64,000 nt of DNA from NCBI GenBank assembly GCA_013215385.1, contig JABSOY010000007.1:372001-436000 (forward strand), written 5' to 3'. Below, piece after piece: positions 1 through 9,575 of this stretch (position 1 is the stretch's first letter; each line of letters begins with the position of its first letter). The DNA comes from Colwellia sp. (GTDB taxonomy: Bacteria; Pseudomonadota; Gammaproteobacteria; Enterobacterales; Alteromonadaceae). Below the pieces are notes generated by a model. It saw only the letters and a list, made by a program, of their open reading frames with translations, did not search any database and was not told where the DNA came from. Made by a program: the position numbers and the translations under genes.

Positions 1-435
1 ATACACCATACGTATCGCATCGTTACGCTGAAAAAGCATACGATTGTCAAAGTCTTGCACAACCATAAACTCTTTTCCTTGGTCTGTTTTAATCATCAAC
101 TCGACCAAGTGCAGTGTTTTTTGACGATACTGTGGATGCTTGTTATCAGCGATAGCCCCGCCCAATATAGCTCCTAATACCGTGGCGACATCTCGACCGC
201 TACCACTGCCAAACTGGTTTCCTATTGCGCCACCAATAAGTGCTCCGCCAAAAACTTTCCAACCTTTGCTTTTATCTTCTATCAGTTCTTGTTGGGTAAT
301 ATTTCTAACCGAGTACACCTTGCCAAAAAGTACCTTTTCAACGGATACCGCTTTATTTCTTTCATAATCAGCACTGACTGCTGGGCTTATTATTATGGTA
401 AACAAACATAAACAAGCAACAAATAATGTTTTCAT
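1..435 (-). CDS. Glycine-zipper 2TM domain envelope protein (3' end outside window)
   Basis: The gene starts at the ATG at 433-435 and runs off the left edge without a stop, so only about 145 residues are seen. A cleavable signal peptide (MKTLFVACLCLF..., ending near AVSA) is followed by a glycine-rich segment with the pattern GGALIGGAIGNQFGSGSGRD and a second one, LGAILGGAIAD. Paired glycine-zipper hairpins of this kind are typical of the SlyB/YmgG type 2TM family, small periplasmic or outer-membrane proteins. The start is preceded by GGAG at the right distance. Exact role unknown; the neighbours are envelope lipoproteins. Confidence 0.75.
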   Translation of the reverse strand, partial: MKTLFVACLCLFTIIISPAVSADYERNKAVSVEKVLFGKVYSVRNITQQELIEDKSKGWKVFGGALIGGAIGNQFGSGSGRDVATVLGAILGGAIADNKHPQYRQKTLHLVELMIKTDQGKEFMVVQDFDNRMLFQRNDAIRMVY

Positions 436-460
436 GGTGTACTCCTAAAAGGGGAAATGG

Positions 461-729
461 TTATACCAACTCCAATAAGTTTCTTCCCACTCAGCGAGGT
501 TTAAAAGGCTTAGAGGCAAGGCATTGATTGCAGAGAATGGTTATTCCCTTTTCAAAATCAATAACGCAGTCTGTATGCCTTTTAAACTCGCCCTTTGGGA
601 GTTTGCCAGCGATTCGATAACCGCACATAATTTCTTTCATATAGAATAACTATATACAAAATAATTCTATTTGTTCTCAAACCCCTGGCAAGCTCTGAGT
701 GGGAATAAACTTAATGGACTTGGTATTAA
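461..729. repeat. MITE-like element with about 30-bp imperfect terminal inverted repeats
   Basis: The left end (461-495) and the reverse complement of the right end (about 693-729) share the pattern ATACCAA-TCCA-TAAGTTT-TTCCCACTCAG with only a few mismatches. The inside has no gene. The right end stops directly against the lpoB stop codon. Size, terminal repeats and lack of coding capacity fit a miniature inverted-repeat element; the parent transposase family is not identified. Confidence 0.6.
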
Positions 730-730
730 A

Positions 731-1333
731 CTACCAACCCACTGATTCTTTGGCCTTAGTTTTACGAATTTCGGTTTCATCTGCCCATTCTACTAGTCCA
801 CTTTCTAAATCCATCAGACGTAAAGTGAATTTATAATAAACATCTGATTTATCTTTATTAGATTTTACAATACTAGATAAGTTGCCATATAACATATATT
901 CGGCACCTATTTGCTTACCAAACTGAACGGCTTTATTGGTATCAACCATACCACCTTCTTGTTGGAATTTCATTTGCTCACGCGCCGCTTCAACTCGGCT
1001 CATATCAACAAAACGAAACTTTCCTGAACGTAATAATTTTGTAGAAATAGAATCAGTAATTGATTCTGTATCAATATGCTCGCTGGTTTTATTTTTAATG
1101 CGCTCAACAAACATAACCGGACGTTTATTTTGCGTTAAGGTACCAACAACTGGCGACAGTAATAAAGAGTCTGTCATTTCACCAGCAACTTTTTGTAAAT
1201 CAGTTGAACCAAAACTTATATCAGTAGTTTCTACAGCAGTCGCATCACCGTAACGTACCACAGATTTTTGCGCACAACCTGCGGCCATGGTAAGTGCTAA
1301 ACCAACGGTAGTAGCGAGCATTAATTTATTCAT
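731..1333 (-). CDS. lpoB: Penicillin-binding protein activator LpoB
   Basis: A 200-residue outer-membrane lipoprotein. The N-terminal signal peptide ends in the lipobox MAAGC, giving lipidation at Cys19 or so. The remainder matches the LpoB family, with the conserved stretch on D-RVEAAREQMKFQQEGG and K-AVQFGKQIGAEYMLYG. In E. coli LpoB reaches through the periplasm to stimulate the peptidoglycan synthase PBP1B. Length is near the E. coli protein (about 213). It lies downstream of ycfL in the same order as in enterobacteria, which supports the call. The long disordered linker of the E. coli protein appears short here. Confidence 0.88.
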   Translation of the reverse strand: MNKLMLATTVGLALTMAAGCAQKSVVRYGDATAVETTDISFGSTDLQKVAGEMTDSLLLSPVVGTLTQNKRPVMFVERIKNKTSEHIDTESITDSISTKLLRSGKFRFVDMSRVEAAREQMKFQQEGGMVDTNKAVQFGKQIGAEYMLYGNLSSIVKSNKDKSDVYYKFTLRLMDLESGLVEWADETEIRKTKAKESVGW

Positions 1334-1402
1334 AATAATTCCTTAATATACATGTTAATAATTCTAAAATTTTTTATATTCGTTATAACCTAATACAGGT
1401 CT

Positions 1403-1849
1403 TTAATATTTATACGCCTTTTCAGGGATCTCTCGTACATAAACATTAAACGAAGCGACTTGCTCATTAGGGGCTAAACCACGTAATGTTGTCGATTGAA
1501 AGCCATGCAACTCAACGGGCTTCCACGGCGTTTTCCTTGATTCAACGACAAAACCTTGTGCGTCAAACCAGTTAAAATGGTATTGCAATTTCAATGATTT
1601 TTTAAAAGTACTTGCTAGCTGCAGGTTAATTTCTAATAAACCATTGGTTTTTCGTGATTTAACATTATCTATATTTAGCTTTAAAGCTAGTTTGGGGTTG
1701 TCTACTTTTAAATGCTTGGAAAAATCATCTCCTTGGGTCATTACACTTGTGCCCGTTCCTGACGTTGTTGGTGGTGTTGTATTAGAACAACCGATAACAA
1801 ATAATGAACTTAATACTGTAACGGCTGTGATCCCAATTAATTTTCTCAT
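1403..1849 (-). CDS. ycfL: YcfL family lipoprotein
   Basis: 148 residues with signal peptide and lipobox VIGC, then a low-complexity Thr/Ser linker and a small beta-rich domain (KLNIDNVKSRKTNGLLEINLQLAS...), the pattern of the YcfL/DUF1425 family. The family sits next to lpoB in many gammaproteobacteria and is presumed to act in the same envelope process, but its biochemical role is not established. It is separated by 69 bases from lpoB and by 10 from the upstream gene, so the three are probably one operon. Confidence 0.8.
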   Translation of the reverse strand: MRKLIGITAVTVLSSLFVIGCSNTTPPTTSGTGTSVMTQGDDFSKHLKVDNPKLALKLNIDNVKSRKTNGLLEINLQLASTFKKSLKLQYHFNWFDAQGFVVESRKTPWKPVELHGFQSTTLRGLAPNEQVASFNVYVREIPEKAYKY

Positions 1850-1859
1850 CTAAAACTCC

Positions 1860-3281
1860 TTATAAATTTATTGATTGATAAGCGATATAACGGCCGATAG
1901 AAGTCACATAGATCAGGGTGACTCCGGTGTTTTTTATGTCGACATCAACCATTTTCTTTTTACCTGCTAATGAAAATGCTAACTGTTGTTTTCCTATAGG
2001 AACATTCATTCTCATTAACTGAACACTATCAGGTAAGCTTGACCAACTGCGTGTGTCTGCTTTCTCAGAAGCTATGTTATATAAACTGGCTAATATATTA
2101 CCGACATCACCACCGGCCTTGCTCATTTTTTTGCGGACTTGTTCTTTTGCTACTAAACGTATGGCCTGTCGAGTCACTAAGCCCGCTAATTGCTCTTGTA
2201 AATCTTTTGACGCTAAAGACTGTAACCTGACAATTTCTTGAGATTGATAGTTTTGCCCTTCAATATCGATACTCAGTGGCTTTAATGTAGCTAAGCCGCC
2301 ACGATAAACAGGTAATGCGAAAGAGAAAAATTTCATATCAGAGCCGGTATTGAACAAGGGTAAATTTAACTTAGCCTCATCTTTTGCATTCACAATACCC
2401 TGTTCATAAATCACCACTACTTGCCCGCTATTATTATCAGTTTGTGCTTGGTATTTTCCAAATTGTTTTTTAAAAACAGCTAAGTCTTCATACATACCAA
2501 GCTTGGTTGCTAACCGTAAAATATCTTGTTGTACATAAGTATTATCTGGAAAAATTTCAATGGCACGTTTGTAATCAATATAAGCGTCGTTAGGTTGTTT
2601 AGCGGCCTCATAGAGTAAACCCGATAAATAAAAAGTATAGGCATTTTGAAAGCCATTCTTTAAATCTCCAATGGTGCTATTCATTGATGGATAGCTCGAG
2701 TTTAACCGCTCATTACTGACGCCTGTGCTGACCATTTTTTCTTGAGCATCGTAAATTTCAGCTTGATTTTCTTTGAGTGCGCGCTCTTGCACTAAATTGG
2801 CACGACGAACCTCAACTAATGCGCCTTCTAAACTCCCTTGATATAAATAATTCAATGCTTGGTACGAGTGCAGCATACTTTGCTCATAACGCGGTATTTC
2901 ATAAGCAATAGCATTATCATTACTTATTACAGCGCCTAGTGTTTTCACGCCTTTACTTAACTGAATTTTGGCAGCAGCCTCTTGTTTTTGAATTACATGG
3001 TAGGCAAGTTCAAAGCTTTTTTGGCTGGCCTGCCAATTATTTGCTAAGAACTGCAAACGCCCTCTTTCCAACTGACTTAAGCCATAATTATTATGCGCCT
3101 GATTAAGTACCGCAATTGACGACTCAGCTTTTATAAAGTCCCCAGAAAGTTGTGCGGAACGTGAAGCCTTCATTTTTTGCGCATAGCCAGAAAATAAATC
3201 GGCAATTCCTATAGAGGTACAGCCAGCTAATGAGGCAAAAAAGAAAACAATAAAAAATTTTACTAATAAACGTTTAAACAT
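1860..3281 (-). CDS. TPR-containing lipoprotein (COG3014 type)
   Basis: 473 residues. Signal peptide with lipobox LAGC, then helical tetratricopeptide-like repeats (for example the segment around ANNWQASQKSFELAYHVI and SGLLYEAAKQPNDAYIDYKRAIEIFPDN), and a C-terminal beta-rich half. I recognise it as the uncharacterised lipoprotein COG3014 found upstream of ycfL-lpoB in marine gammaproteobacteria. It is the first gene of the apparent three-gene lipoprotein operon. Likely outer-membrane and possibly a scaffold for the LpoB/PBP1B system; that role is inference from context only. Confidence 0.7.
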   Translation of the reverse strand: MFKRLLVKFFIVFFFASLAGCTSIGIADLFSGYAQKMKASRSAQLSGDFIKAESSIAVLNQAHNNYGLSQLERGRLQFLANNWQASQKSFELAYHVIQKQEAAAKIQLSKGVKTLGAVISNDNAIAYEIPRYEQSMLHSYQALNYLYQGSLEGALVEVRRANLVQERALKENQAEIYDAQEKMVSTGVSNERLNSSYPSMNSTIGDLKNGFQNAYTFYLSGLLYEAAKQPNDAYIDYKRAIEIFPDNTYVQQDILRLATKLGMYEDLAVFKKQFGKYQAQTDNNSGQVVVIYEQGIVNAKDEAKLNLPLFNTGSDMKFFSFALPVYRGGLATLKPLSIDIEGQNYQSQEIVRLQSLASKDLQEQLAGLVTRQAIRLVAKEQVRKKMSKAGGDVGNILASLYNIASEKADTRSWSSLPDSVQLMRMNVPIGKQQLAFSLAGKKKMVDVDIKNTGVTLIYVTSIGRYIAYQSINL

Positions 3282-3645
3282 ATATTTTAATAACTGTTCC
3301 GTAATAACTTCAATAAAATATTGTACTAAAAGTACAGTTGGAGACTATATATAAATATAAAAAAATAAAATATTTATCGAGGTTTGTAAATAACTAGCAA
3401 TGTCGTAAATTTTATAGGAAAGCCAATAATAGGCAATAAAAACTTTGTGATGAAATTGTAAGAAAAGTGTCAGATATTGTCACACATTTAATAACTAATT
3501 TTTTTGCTATATTACTAATGCCCTTGGCTGTCATTATGGGTTAAGAAATATTTATATGACTTGGATATGTCGAGGTAATCTCCTTTCACTTAAGTGCAAC
3601 ATTTATCAAGTAAAATTGAGTTTTGTATATTCGATATTTTCTTTA

Positions 3646-3917
3646 ACGATATCTGCGTAAAGTACTACACAATTCTTCCTGATACTTAAAGTGAAAAAGC
3701 ATTTACCTTAGCTAGAGGCATTGGTACTCGTTTAGAAGAAAAAATAGCATAAGCAGCTAATGCCTTATACAAAGTAGTAACCCTTAGTATTGGTTGCGCA
3801 ACTTTAACTCCAAATAACACTTACAATATAAAAAGTTTATTTTCTCGCAGATAAATTTATATCAAGCCAAAAAGATGGGCCGTAATGGTGTATCATCCAG
3901 CCATAACTTAGTATAAC
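3646..3917 (+). pseudogene. Relic of a GGDEF (diguanylate cyclase) domain, C-terminal part
   Basis: Read with frame changes, the DNA spells the end of a GGDEF domain: TILPDT, then SEKAFTLARGIGTRLEEKIA, then VVTLSIGCATLTP, then LFSR/ADKF, and finally GVSSSHNLV followed by TAA at 3915-3917. SIGCATL and RADK-Y-AKK-GRN are hallmark blocks of this family. Several stops (for example after PDT and after EKIA) and frameshifts break it, and the GGDEF signature itself is unrecognisable (about 3648-3665). It lies in an otherwise empty 663-base gap. No function expected. Confidence 0.75.
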
Positions 3918-3945
3918 TTTAACCACATCAACAACAAGTGACTTC

Positions 3946-4419
3946 ATGAATTACATTCCCTTAGATGACTTAAAAAATGCTTGGATTTTTAGGCATAAAA
4001 GTTTACCTATCTCTGATAAAGATAAAACTAAAGTAAAACCAATGGTAACAGCTCGTGCGCAAGTCGTGTGGGACACATTTATCAGTCGTCAGGTAGACCA
4101 CCCTGATTTTTTCAAAAAAGGTGATTGGCCGTTTGAGCAAAACACTTGGCAAGAAAGTGCAAAATGGGAAAAACAATGGGAAAGCGAAGAGAGCTTATTA
4201 CCCGAAGAAATACTTAATCACATAAGCTGGGACAACAATACGGTCATTTACTTTTGCTGCGCCAGAAACAACGTTATTGAAACGACCTGGGCGGTTTTTC
4301 AGCGCTGCTGGAAGAATTTTTTGTTTATGGACGATGGACCACTCCTTATTGGTAAAAAACGTAAAGAAGTGGTGCAATTTTTATCAAACGGTCAATGTAA
4401 ATTAGGCGTAAAGACCTAA
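3946..4419 (+). CDS. DUF2947 family protein
   Basis: 157 residues, soluble, rich in Trp (WIFRHKSLPIS, WDTFISRQ, WPFEQNTWQESAKWEKQWE, WAVFQRCWKNFLF). I recognise the pattern as the DUF2947 family of gammaproteobacterial cytosolic proteins of unknown function. No signal peptide or membrane segment. It is a monocistronic gene facing the AI-2E transporter gene, with a bidirectional terminator between them. Confidence 0.65.
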   Translation: MNYIPLDDLKNAWIFRHKSLPISDKDKTKVKPMVTARAQVVWDTFISRQVDHPDFFKKGDWPFEQNTWQESAKWEKQWESEESLLPEEILNHISWDNNTVIYFCCARNNVIETTWAVFQRCWKNFLFMDDGPLLIGKKRKEVVQFLSNGQCKLGVKT

Positions 4420-4445
4420 ACCTAATGAGTTAGGACTATTATTGT

Positions 4446-4471
4446 AAAAGCGTTTATTGTGAAACGCTTTT
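4446..4471. terminator. Bidirectional Rho-independent terminator
   Basis: A perfect 10-bp stem AAAAGCGTTT / AAACGCTTTT around a 6-base loop, with A-run and T-run on the flanks, serving the convergent genes on both sides. The stem overlaps the last codons of the transporter gene on the minus strand. Confidence 0.75.
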
Positions 4472-5524
4472 CGATGATTGCTCAAGTGCTTCAATATCAT
4501 CTTCACCCGATAATAAAATAGCAAACCAGCGCCCCTCTTTTGAAGTTTCAAGCCCTATTTTAAGGATCATCGTTAATGGCACTGAAAGTAACATACCTAC
4601 AGAGCCGAGTAACCAGCCCCAAAAAATTAACGACAGAAATATCACTAGGGTTGAAAGACCAAGTCCTTTTCCTAAATAACGTGGTTCGATAATATTTCCC
4701 ATCACCATATTAATAATGATATATCCTAGCCCGATAAACCCCGCTTCAGGTATACCTATCTGTAATGCAGCTAACAGCATAGCCGGCACTGCAGCAATAA
4801 TAGAACCAATATTAGGAATATAATTAAGCAAAAAGGCTAATACACCCCAAAGTAAGTAAGAGTCCAAACCGAACGCCCAGAGCATTAAAGAGACAACAAT
4901 ACCTGTCGCTATACTGACAAGGGTTTTTATCGCTAAATAATGATTCACTGACGTTAAAAAGCGTTCAATTTGTTTTAAACGCATTTGTGGATCGTCTAGA
5001 GCAAAGTGTAACTTTTTGGGTATTGATGAGGACTCAAAGAGCATAAAAATAACGGTAATGATGATCAAAAAGAGGTTGGCCATTACACTACCTAAGCCAC
5101 TGAGCATATCCGCGGCTAAACTCATTGCAGCAGCGGGATCAAAGTACTCAATTAACAATGCGGATGAAATGATAATATTTTTTTCGGCAAGTCTTTCTGT
5201 TATCCAAACAAACTGTTCTTTTAATTGCTCACGATACATAGGTAACGATTGCGAAAGCTCTGTTAAGGAATTCCCTACCAGTCCAGCGAGTGATAAAGCA
5301 ATAACAACAAATAGCGCAATCACTAAAAGCACCGCTAATACTTTGGGTATTTTATAACGACTAGCGCGGACAATAAGTGGATTACAAATAATGGCAATAA
5401 ATACCGACAGTAAAAAAGGCACTAAAATATTTGCCGCTGTTTTTATGCCAGCAAATACGATAAAAAGTGCCGCGGTAACCACCAGCATTTTTACTGCGCC
5501 GCCTGATTTCTCTATTAATCCCAT
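4454..5524 (-). CDS. AI-2E family transporter (PerM/TqsA-like permease)
   Basis: 356 residues with about eight hydrophobic membrane segments, in the arrangement of the AI-2E/PerM family: two close N-terminal helices (MLVVTAALFIVFAGIKTAANILVPF...), a long periplasmic loop, then a C-terminal core with LLWGVLAFLLNYIPNIGS and GNIIEPRYLGKGLGLS, which are signature stretches. Members include the autoinducer-2 exporter TqsA and Na+/H+ antiporters; substrate cannot be told from sequence. Single-gene unit. Upstream 108 bases contain nothing obvious besides a promoter-sized AT-rich stretch. Confidence 0.85.
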   Translation of the reverse strand: MGLIEKSGGAVKMLVVTAALFIVFAGIKTAANILVPFLLSVFIAIICNPLIVRASRYKIPKVLAVLLVIALFVVIALSLAGLVGNSLTELSQSLPMYREQLKEQFVWITERLAEKNIIISSALLIEYFDPAAAMSLAADMLSGLGSVMANLFLIIITVIFMLFESSSIPKKLHFALDDPQMRLKQIERFLTSVNHYLAIKTLVSIATGIVVSLMLWAFGLDSYLLWGVLAFLLNYIPNIGSIIAAVPAMLLAALQIGIPEAGFIGLGYIIINMVMGNIIEPRYLGKGLGLSTLVIFLSLIFWGWLLGSVGMLLSVPLTMILKIGLETSKEGRWFAILLSGEDDIEALEQSSKSVSQ

Positions 5525-5632
5525 AATCTCTATTTTTCTTGTTTTTTTAATCGATTGCTCACTATACCTTAAGCGCAGTAAAACCCAACAATTATTAAAT
5601 TTTACTGTCTTTAGAAATACTTACCGACTTTG

Positions 5633-8197
5633 TTACATAGTACGTCGGATCAAAGTTACGCTTGATAAATTCAATAAGCGCCAGCAACTCAGCATGCCCA
5701 TTATTCCGACAAAAGCAGCACCCGCGCCAATGCCAACCAGCCAATAACTAAAATGAAAACTTGCCGTCATTTCAAACACTTGCGTTTGTAAAAAATAAAC
5801 GGCTATTTCCATAGCAATACTTGCCATTAAACCGGCGACTCCGCCAAGCGCAATAAACTCAAACAATACGCTGTTTCGCAATAACGAACCTTTAGCGCCT
5901 AAAGTACGTAATATCGCTAATTCTCGTTCACGTTCTTCCATGCTGGCTTGTACTTGCGCAACAAGTACTAAACTGCCCGCTAAAATAACTAAAACTAAAA
6001 TGAGTTCTATCGCGATAGACACTTGATCGATCATATTCATCAGCTGTTTCATAATTGAGCCAAAATCCATGATAGAAATAGTTGGATAGTCGCTTAAAAA
6101 TCGGTAAACCTGCTTTTTCTTTTCGTCGGGTACCATCCAAGCTGAAATAGAGGTCGATTCAATATTTTTAATTGCCGTTTGATTAAAAATCATGATGAAG
6201 TTTAATTGTCTGCTTTTCCAGTTAACATCACGAATACTAGTAACAGGTACGGTAAATTCATCGCTACCAATAGTAAATGTTAGCTTATCACCAAGCTTTA
6301 CCTCCAAGCGTTCAGCCATGCCACTTTCCATGGAAACTTGTGGCGTATCGTCGTGTTCTTGCCACCATTTCCCTTCAACTATTTCGTTTTCAATAGGAAG
6401 TTGCGATTGCCAAGTTAGACTAAGCTCTCGGCCAGCGCCTTTTCTCCCTTTCGGCTTTTCTTCTTTATTTTCATCTTTGTCGGCGGTATCACGCTCATTG
6501 TTAGCTGAGTCATCTTCTATACTGATCGTTTTTTCGTTATTAATAGCCGATAAACGACCAAGAAATATAGAATAAAATCCCTGATTATCTATATTTAGCT
6601 CTTCTGCAAAGGCTTTTAATGGTTGAACTTCATCTGCCGTTATATTTAATAAATAATGATTGGGCGTGTTTTCAGGGAACTGTGATTGCCACTCTTCAAT
6701 AATCGAACTTTTCATTACAGTGATCAGCAAGAGCAATTGAATTGCAATAGTAAAACTCACCAACTGCACGCTGTTTTCATTTGCTCTGCGTTTCAAGTTT
6801 GCCAAGGCTAAATGCCAAGACTTTCCTGCTTTCGATCCCGCGGTTCGACCAGCACCCATAATCAATCGGCCTAGGAACAATAAAATAACCGACACTAAAA
6901 TACCGCCCAGTAATAAAGATAAGCTCATCATTAAATCGCGGCTAAAAAGCATTAATAAGGCAAACAAGGCGAGTAAGGGAATAAGTTGATGCCAGCCAAA
7001 TTTTGGTAGTACATTTTGGCTAAAGCCTCTAATAACATCGAGAGGTTTGGTAGAAATCAATTCGGTAATGGGATGAATTGCAAAGGCTACAGCACATAAA
7101 ACACCGGTAATAATTGCGGTAAAGAAAGGATTAAACGATAATTGGCTTTCATCTAGCGATAAATAATTCTCGATAGCACTCACCCCCACAAGCATTAATA
7201 AATAGCCCACCACAAGCCCAACACAGATACTAATTAAGCTTAATAAGCCCCAGTGCAGCATGTATAATTTTTGAACATGTGATTTAGAGGCACCTAAGGC
7301 TTTAAATACGGCGACCATAGGTTGATGACGTTGCCCATAACGACGGCTGGCGACAGCAACTGCGACAGCGGCTAAAACGATACCTAACATACTTGCTAAC
7401 GATAAAAATTTTTCAGAACGATCTAATACATTGGATAATCGGCTTTGTGCGGATTTTGCGTCATACCAATTTTGCGTGTCATTTAATTGCGGTTTCAACC
7501 ATTTTTCGAATGTTTCAACATTGTCCTGTTCTCCTGCAAATAAATACTGGTAATACACGCGGCTGCCCGGCTGGATAAGATCAGTGTCGGCTATGTCTTC
7601 TATATTTAGAAAAATCGCCGGACCAGCAACAAACATTCGATATGAACGATCAGGGATCTCGGTAATAACACCGGCAATGGTTAAAGGTAACACGCCGACT
7701 TCAACCGTACCGCCAATTTTTACATCTAAACGAGCCAGCACACTTTCTTCAACCCATGCGGTGCCCCGTTTTATTGTTTCTATGGAAACAGGCGTTTGGC
7801 TTAGTGATGTTTTACCCATAAATTTCCCGCGTAATGGGTAACTATCAGATACAGCATCGAGCTCAGATAACAACATATTGTCACCGGCAAACACCATCGA
7901 ATCGATGAGGATTTTACTCGCTAGTTTTAAAGATAGATCCTCACTTTTCTCAAGGAACTCAACAGGAATCTTACGGTTTGCGCCAAAGACACGATCCGCG
8001 GCGATGGTGTTAGCACTATTGCTCATAATCGCTTGTTTGATTTGTTCAGTGAAGCCTGTCAAAGAAAAGACCGTACCAACCGCAAGGACTATGGCCAGAA
8101 AAATGATGGTTAATTCACCACGACGAAATTCATGATGTAATAAGCGTAAGGATTGTTTGAACCAAGCTGGGGACGATTTTACCGTTAATTCACTCAT
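5633..8197 (-). CDS. ybbP: ABC transporter permease, FtsX-like (YbbP)
   Basis: 854 residues with ten or so membrane helices and two FtsX-type domains: the first around LASMLGIVLAAVAVAVASRR and the second near the C-terminus around ILVLVILAGSLVLVAQVQAS followed by MEERERELAILRTLGAKG, the classic coupling motif. A single N-terminal helix precedes a large periplasmic domain. It follows ybbA by two bases, and the pair stands divergent to tesA exactly as in E. coli. A 45-residue charged insertion (EDDSANNERDTADKDENKEE then KPKGRKGAGRE) in the second periplasmic part is unusual. Substrate unknown; lipid or fatty-acid related export has been suggested from the tesA neighbourhood. Confidence 0.88.
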   Translation of the reverse strand: MSELTVKSSPAWFKQSLRLLHHEFRRGELTIIFLAIVLAVGTVFSLTGFTEQIKQAIMSNSANTIAADRVFGANRKIPVEFLEKSEDLSLKLASKILIDSMVFAGDNMLLSELDAVSDSYPLRGKFMGKTSLSQTPVSIETIKRGTAWVEESVLARLDVKIGGTVEVGVLPLTIAGVITEIPDRSYRMFVAGPAIFLNIEDIADTDLIQPGSRVYYQYLFAGEQDNVETFEKWLKPQLNDTQNWYDAKSAQSRLSNVLDRSEKFLSLASMLGIVLAAVAVAVASRRYGQRHQPMVAVFKALGASKSHVQKLYMLHWGLLSLISICVGLVVGYLLMLVGVSAIENYLSLDESQLSFNPFFTAIITGVLCAVAFAIHPITELISTKPLDVIRGFSQNVLPKFGWHQLIPLLALFALLMLFSRDLMMSLSLLLGGILVSVILLFLGRLIMGAGRTAGSKAGKSWHLALANLKRRANENSVQLVSFTIAIQLLLLITVMKSSIIEEWQSQFPENTPNHYLLNITADEVQPLKAFAEELNIDNQGFYSIFLGRLSAINNEKTISIEDDSANNERDTADKDENKEEKPKGRKGAGRELSLTWQSQLPIENEIVEGKWWQEHDDTPQVSMESGMAERLEVKLGDKLTFTIGSDEFTVPVTSIRDVNWKSRQLNFIMIFNQTAIKNIESTSISAWMVPDEKKKQVYRFLSDYPTISIMDFGSIMKQLMNMIDQVSIAIELILVLVILAGSLVLVAQVQASMEERERELAILRTLGAKGSLLRNSVLFEFIALGGVAGLMASIAMEIAVYFLQTQVFEMTASFHFSYWLVGIGAGAAFVGIMGMLSCWRLLNLSSVTLIRRTM

Positions 8198-8199
8198 AC

Positions 8200-8934
8200 C
8201 TAGCCTACTTTCATATCAGCAATGAATTCATTAGTACTCTTGGTTTGCGTGTACTTTTCTTGCAATACACCGCTATCCATTTCGACTTGGCGTTGACAGC
8301 GCATAGCAAGTTTTGGATCATGAGTAACCAAAATTAATGTTGTGTCCAGCTTTTCATTAAGTTCAAAAAGTAAGTCTGCAATGTGAATACCGGTTTTGGT
8401 GTCTAAATTTCCCGTTGGCTCATCAGCAAAGAGTACATCTGGTTTGGTAATAAAGGCACGTGCGATGGCGACACGTTGCTGTTCGCCACCCGACAACTGT
8501 GAAGGATAATGTTCAGCTCGTTCAGCCAAGCCAACTTGCTCAAGCAAAGCTAACCCTAGCTCTTTAGCATCAGGTAAATTAGCAAGTTCGGCAGGTAACA
8601 TTACATTTTCAAGTGCTGTCAGACTGCTAATCAGTAAAAATTGCTGAAAAATAAATCCCACGTGATTCGCACGTACTTGACTGCGTTGCTCTTCATTAAA
8701 TTGGTGTAATGGGTGGTTTTTAAGATAGACTTCACCTGACGTTGGTAAATCTAAGCCGGCTAAAATGGAAAGTAAGGTCGTTTTTCCTGAGCCAGAAGAA
8801 CCGACAATCGCTAACGTTTCCCCTGAATTTACGGTTAAGTCGATAGGCTGAAGTAACTCAAGCGTTTTATCTTCTAACTGAACGGATTTAGTTAACGCAC
8901 TAATTTTTAATATGATTTCGGAGTCTGACTTCAT
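8200..8934 (-). CDS. ybbA: ABC transporter ATP-binding protein (YbbA)
   Basis: 244 residues from the chosen ATG at 8932-8934 (a longer reading to 9033 would run across tesA). It holds Walker [10 protein letters not shown], the Q-loop region [18 protein letters not shown], the ABC signature [15 protein letters not shown], Walker [13 protein letters not shown] and the H-loop LVTHD. This is the MacB/LolD type of small ATPase that pairs with FtsX-like permeases. It is translated just ahead of ybbP. The start codon overlaps the start of tesA on the other strand by two bases. Confidence 0.9.
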   Translation of the reverse strand: MKSDSEIILKISALTKSVQLEDKTLELLQPIDLTVNSGETLAIVGSSGSGKTTLLSILAGLDLPTSGEVYLKNHPLHQFNEEQRSQVRANHVGFIFQQFLLISSLTALENVMLPAELANLPDAKELGLALLEQVGLAERAEHYPSQLSGGEQQRVAIARAFITKPDVLFADEPTGNLDTKTGIHIADLLFELNEKLDTTLILVTHDPKLAMRCQRQVEMDSGVLQEKYTQTKSTNEFIADMKVG

Positions 8935-9574
8935 GAATAAACATCCCATTTTTATTTTAATATTTTTAAGCTTTATTACATTAACAACAACTTCTTCTTC
9001 GTCATTTGCTAACAGCATATCTAAGCATACCATTTTACTACTAGGTGATAGTGTAAGTGCAAGCTATAGAATGCAACAAAATCAAGGGTGGGTACGACTG
9101 TTAAATGAACAGCTCAAGGTAAAGAATAGCTCTTATAAAATCGTCAACGCAAGCATTAGTGGAGAAACAACAACTGGCGGTTTATCTCGCCTGCCGGGGA
9201 TATTATCAAAGACAAATATTAATCATTTAGTTATTGAACTCGGAGGCAATGACGGGCTTAGAGGTTATTCACCTAAGAAAATTAAAAATAATTTGTTACA
9301 AATGATCAAGCTTGCTCACGCTAAAAACATTCCAGTATCGTTATATAAAATTAAAATAACGCCCAATTATGGCCCTAGGTACAACAAATTATTTGAACAA
9401 GTATTTATCGATGTTGCTGTAGAAACAAGCAGTAATTTATTAGATTTTTTTGTTGAACCCTTAATAACCAATGAGAGTTTAATGCAGCAAGATGGCATTC
9501 ATCCAAATGCAAAAGCACAACCTATTATTGCTGAATTCGTGGCGAAGCAATTTGCAAAGATAATGGAAAAATAA
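8933..9574 (+). CDS. tesA: TesA-like SGNH esterase / acyl-CoA thioesterase I
   Basis: 213 residues from the ATG at 8933, which has a CGGAG ribosome site upstream; an upstream ATG at 8912 lies inside ybbA and is less likely. A signal peptide ([14 protein letters not shown]...SSFANS) directs it to the periplasm. SGNH blocks are intact: GDSVSASY with the catalytic Ser (block I), the Gly in SISGETTTGGL (II), GGNDGLRG (III), and DGIHPNAKAQ with catalytic Asp and His (V). The family hydrolyses acyl esters and acyl-CoA thioesters and has lysophospholipase activity in E. coli. It is followed after one base by the antiporter gene. Confidence 0.9.
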   Translation: MNKHPIFILIFLSFITLTTTSSSSFANSISKHTILLLGDSVSASYRMQQNQGWVRLLNEQLKVKNSSYKIVNASISGETTTGGLSRLPGILSKTNINHLVIELGGNDGLRGYSPKKIKNNLLQMIKLAHAKNIPVSLYKIKITPNYGPRYNKLFEQVFIDVAVETSSNLLDFFVEPLITNESLMQQDGIHPNAKAQPIIAEFVAKQFAKIMEK

Positions 9575-9575
9575 C

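Noticed and set aside
8935-9033. 33-codon N-terminal extension of ybbA
   Set aside because: It would run across the start and signal peptide of tesA, and family members begin at the internal Met.
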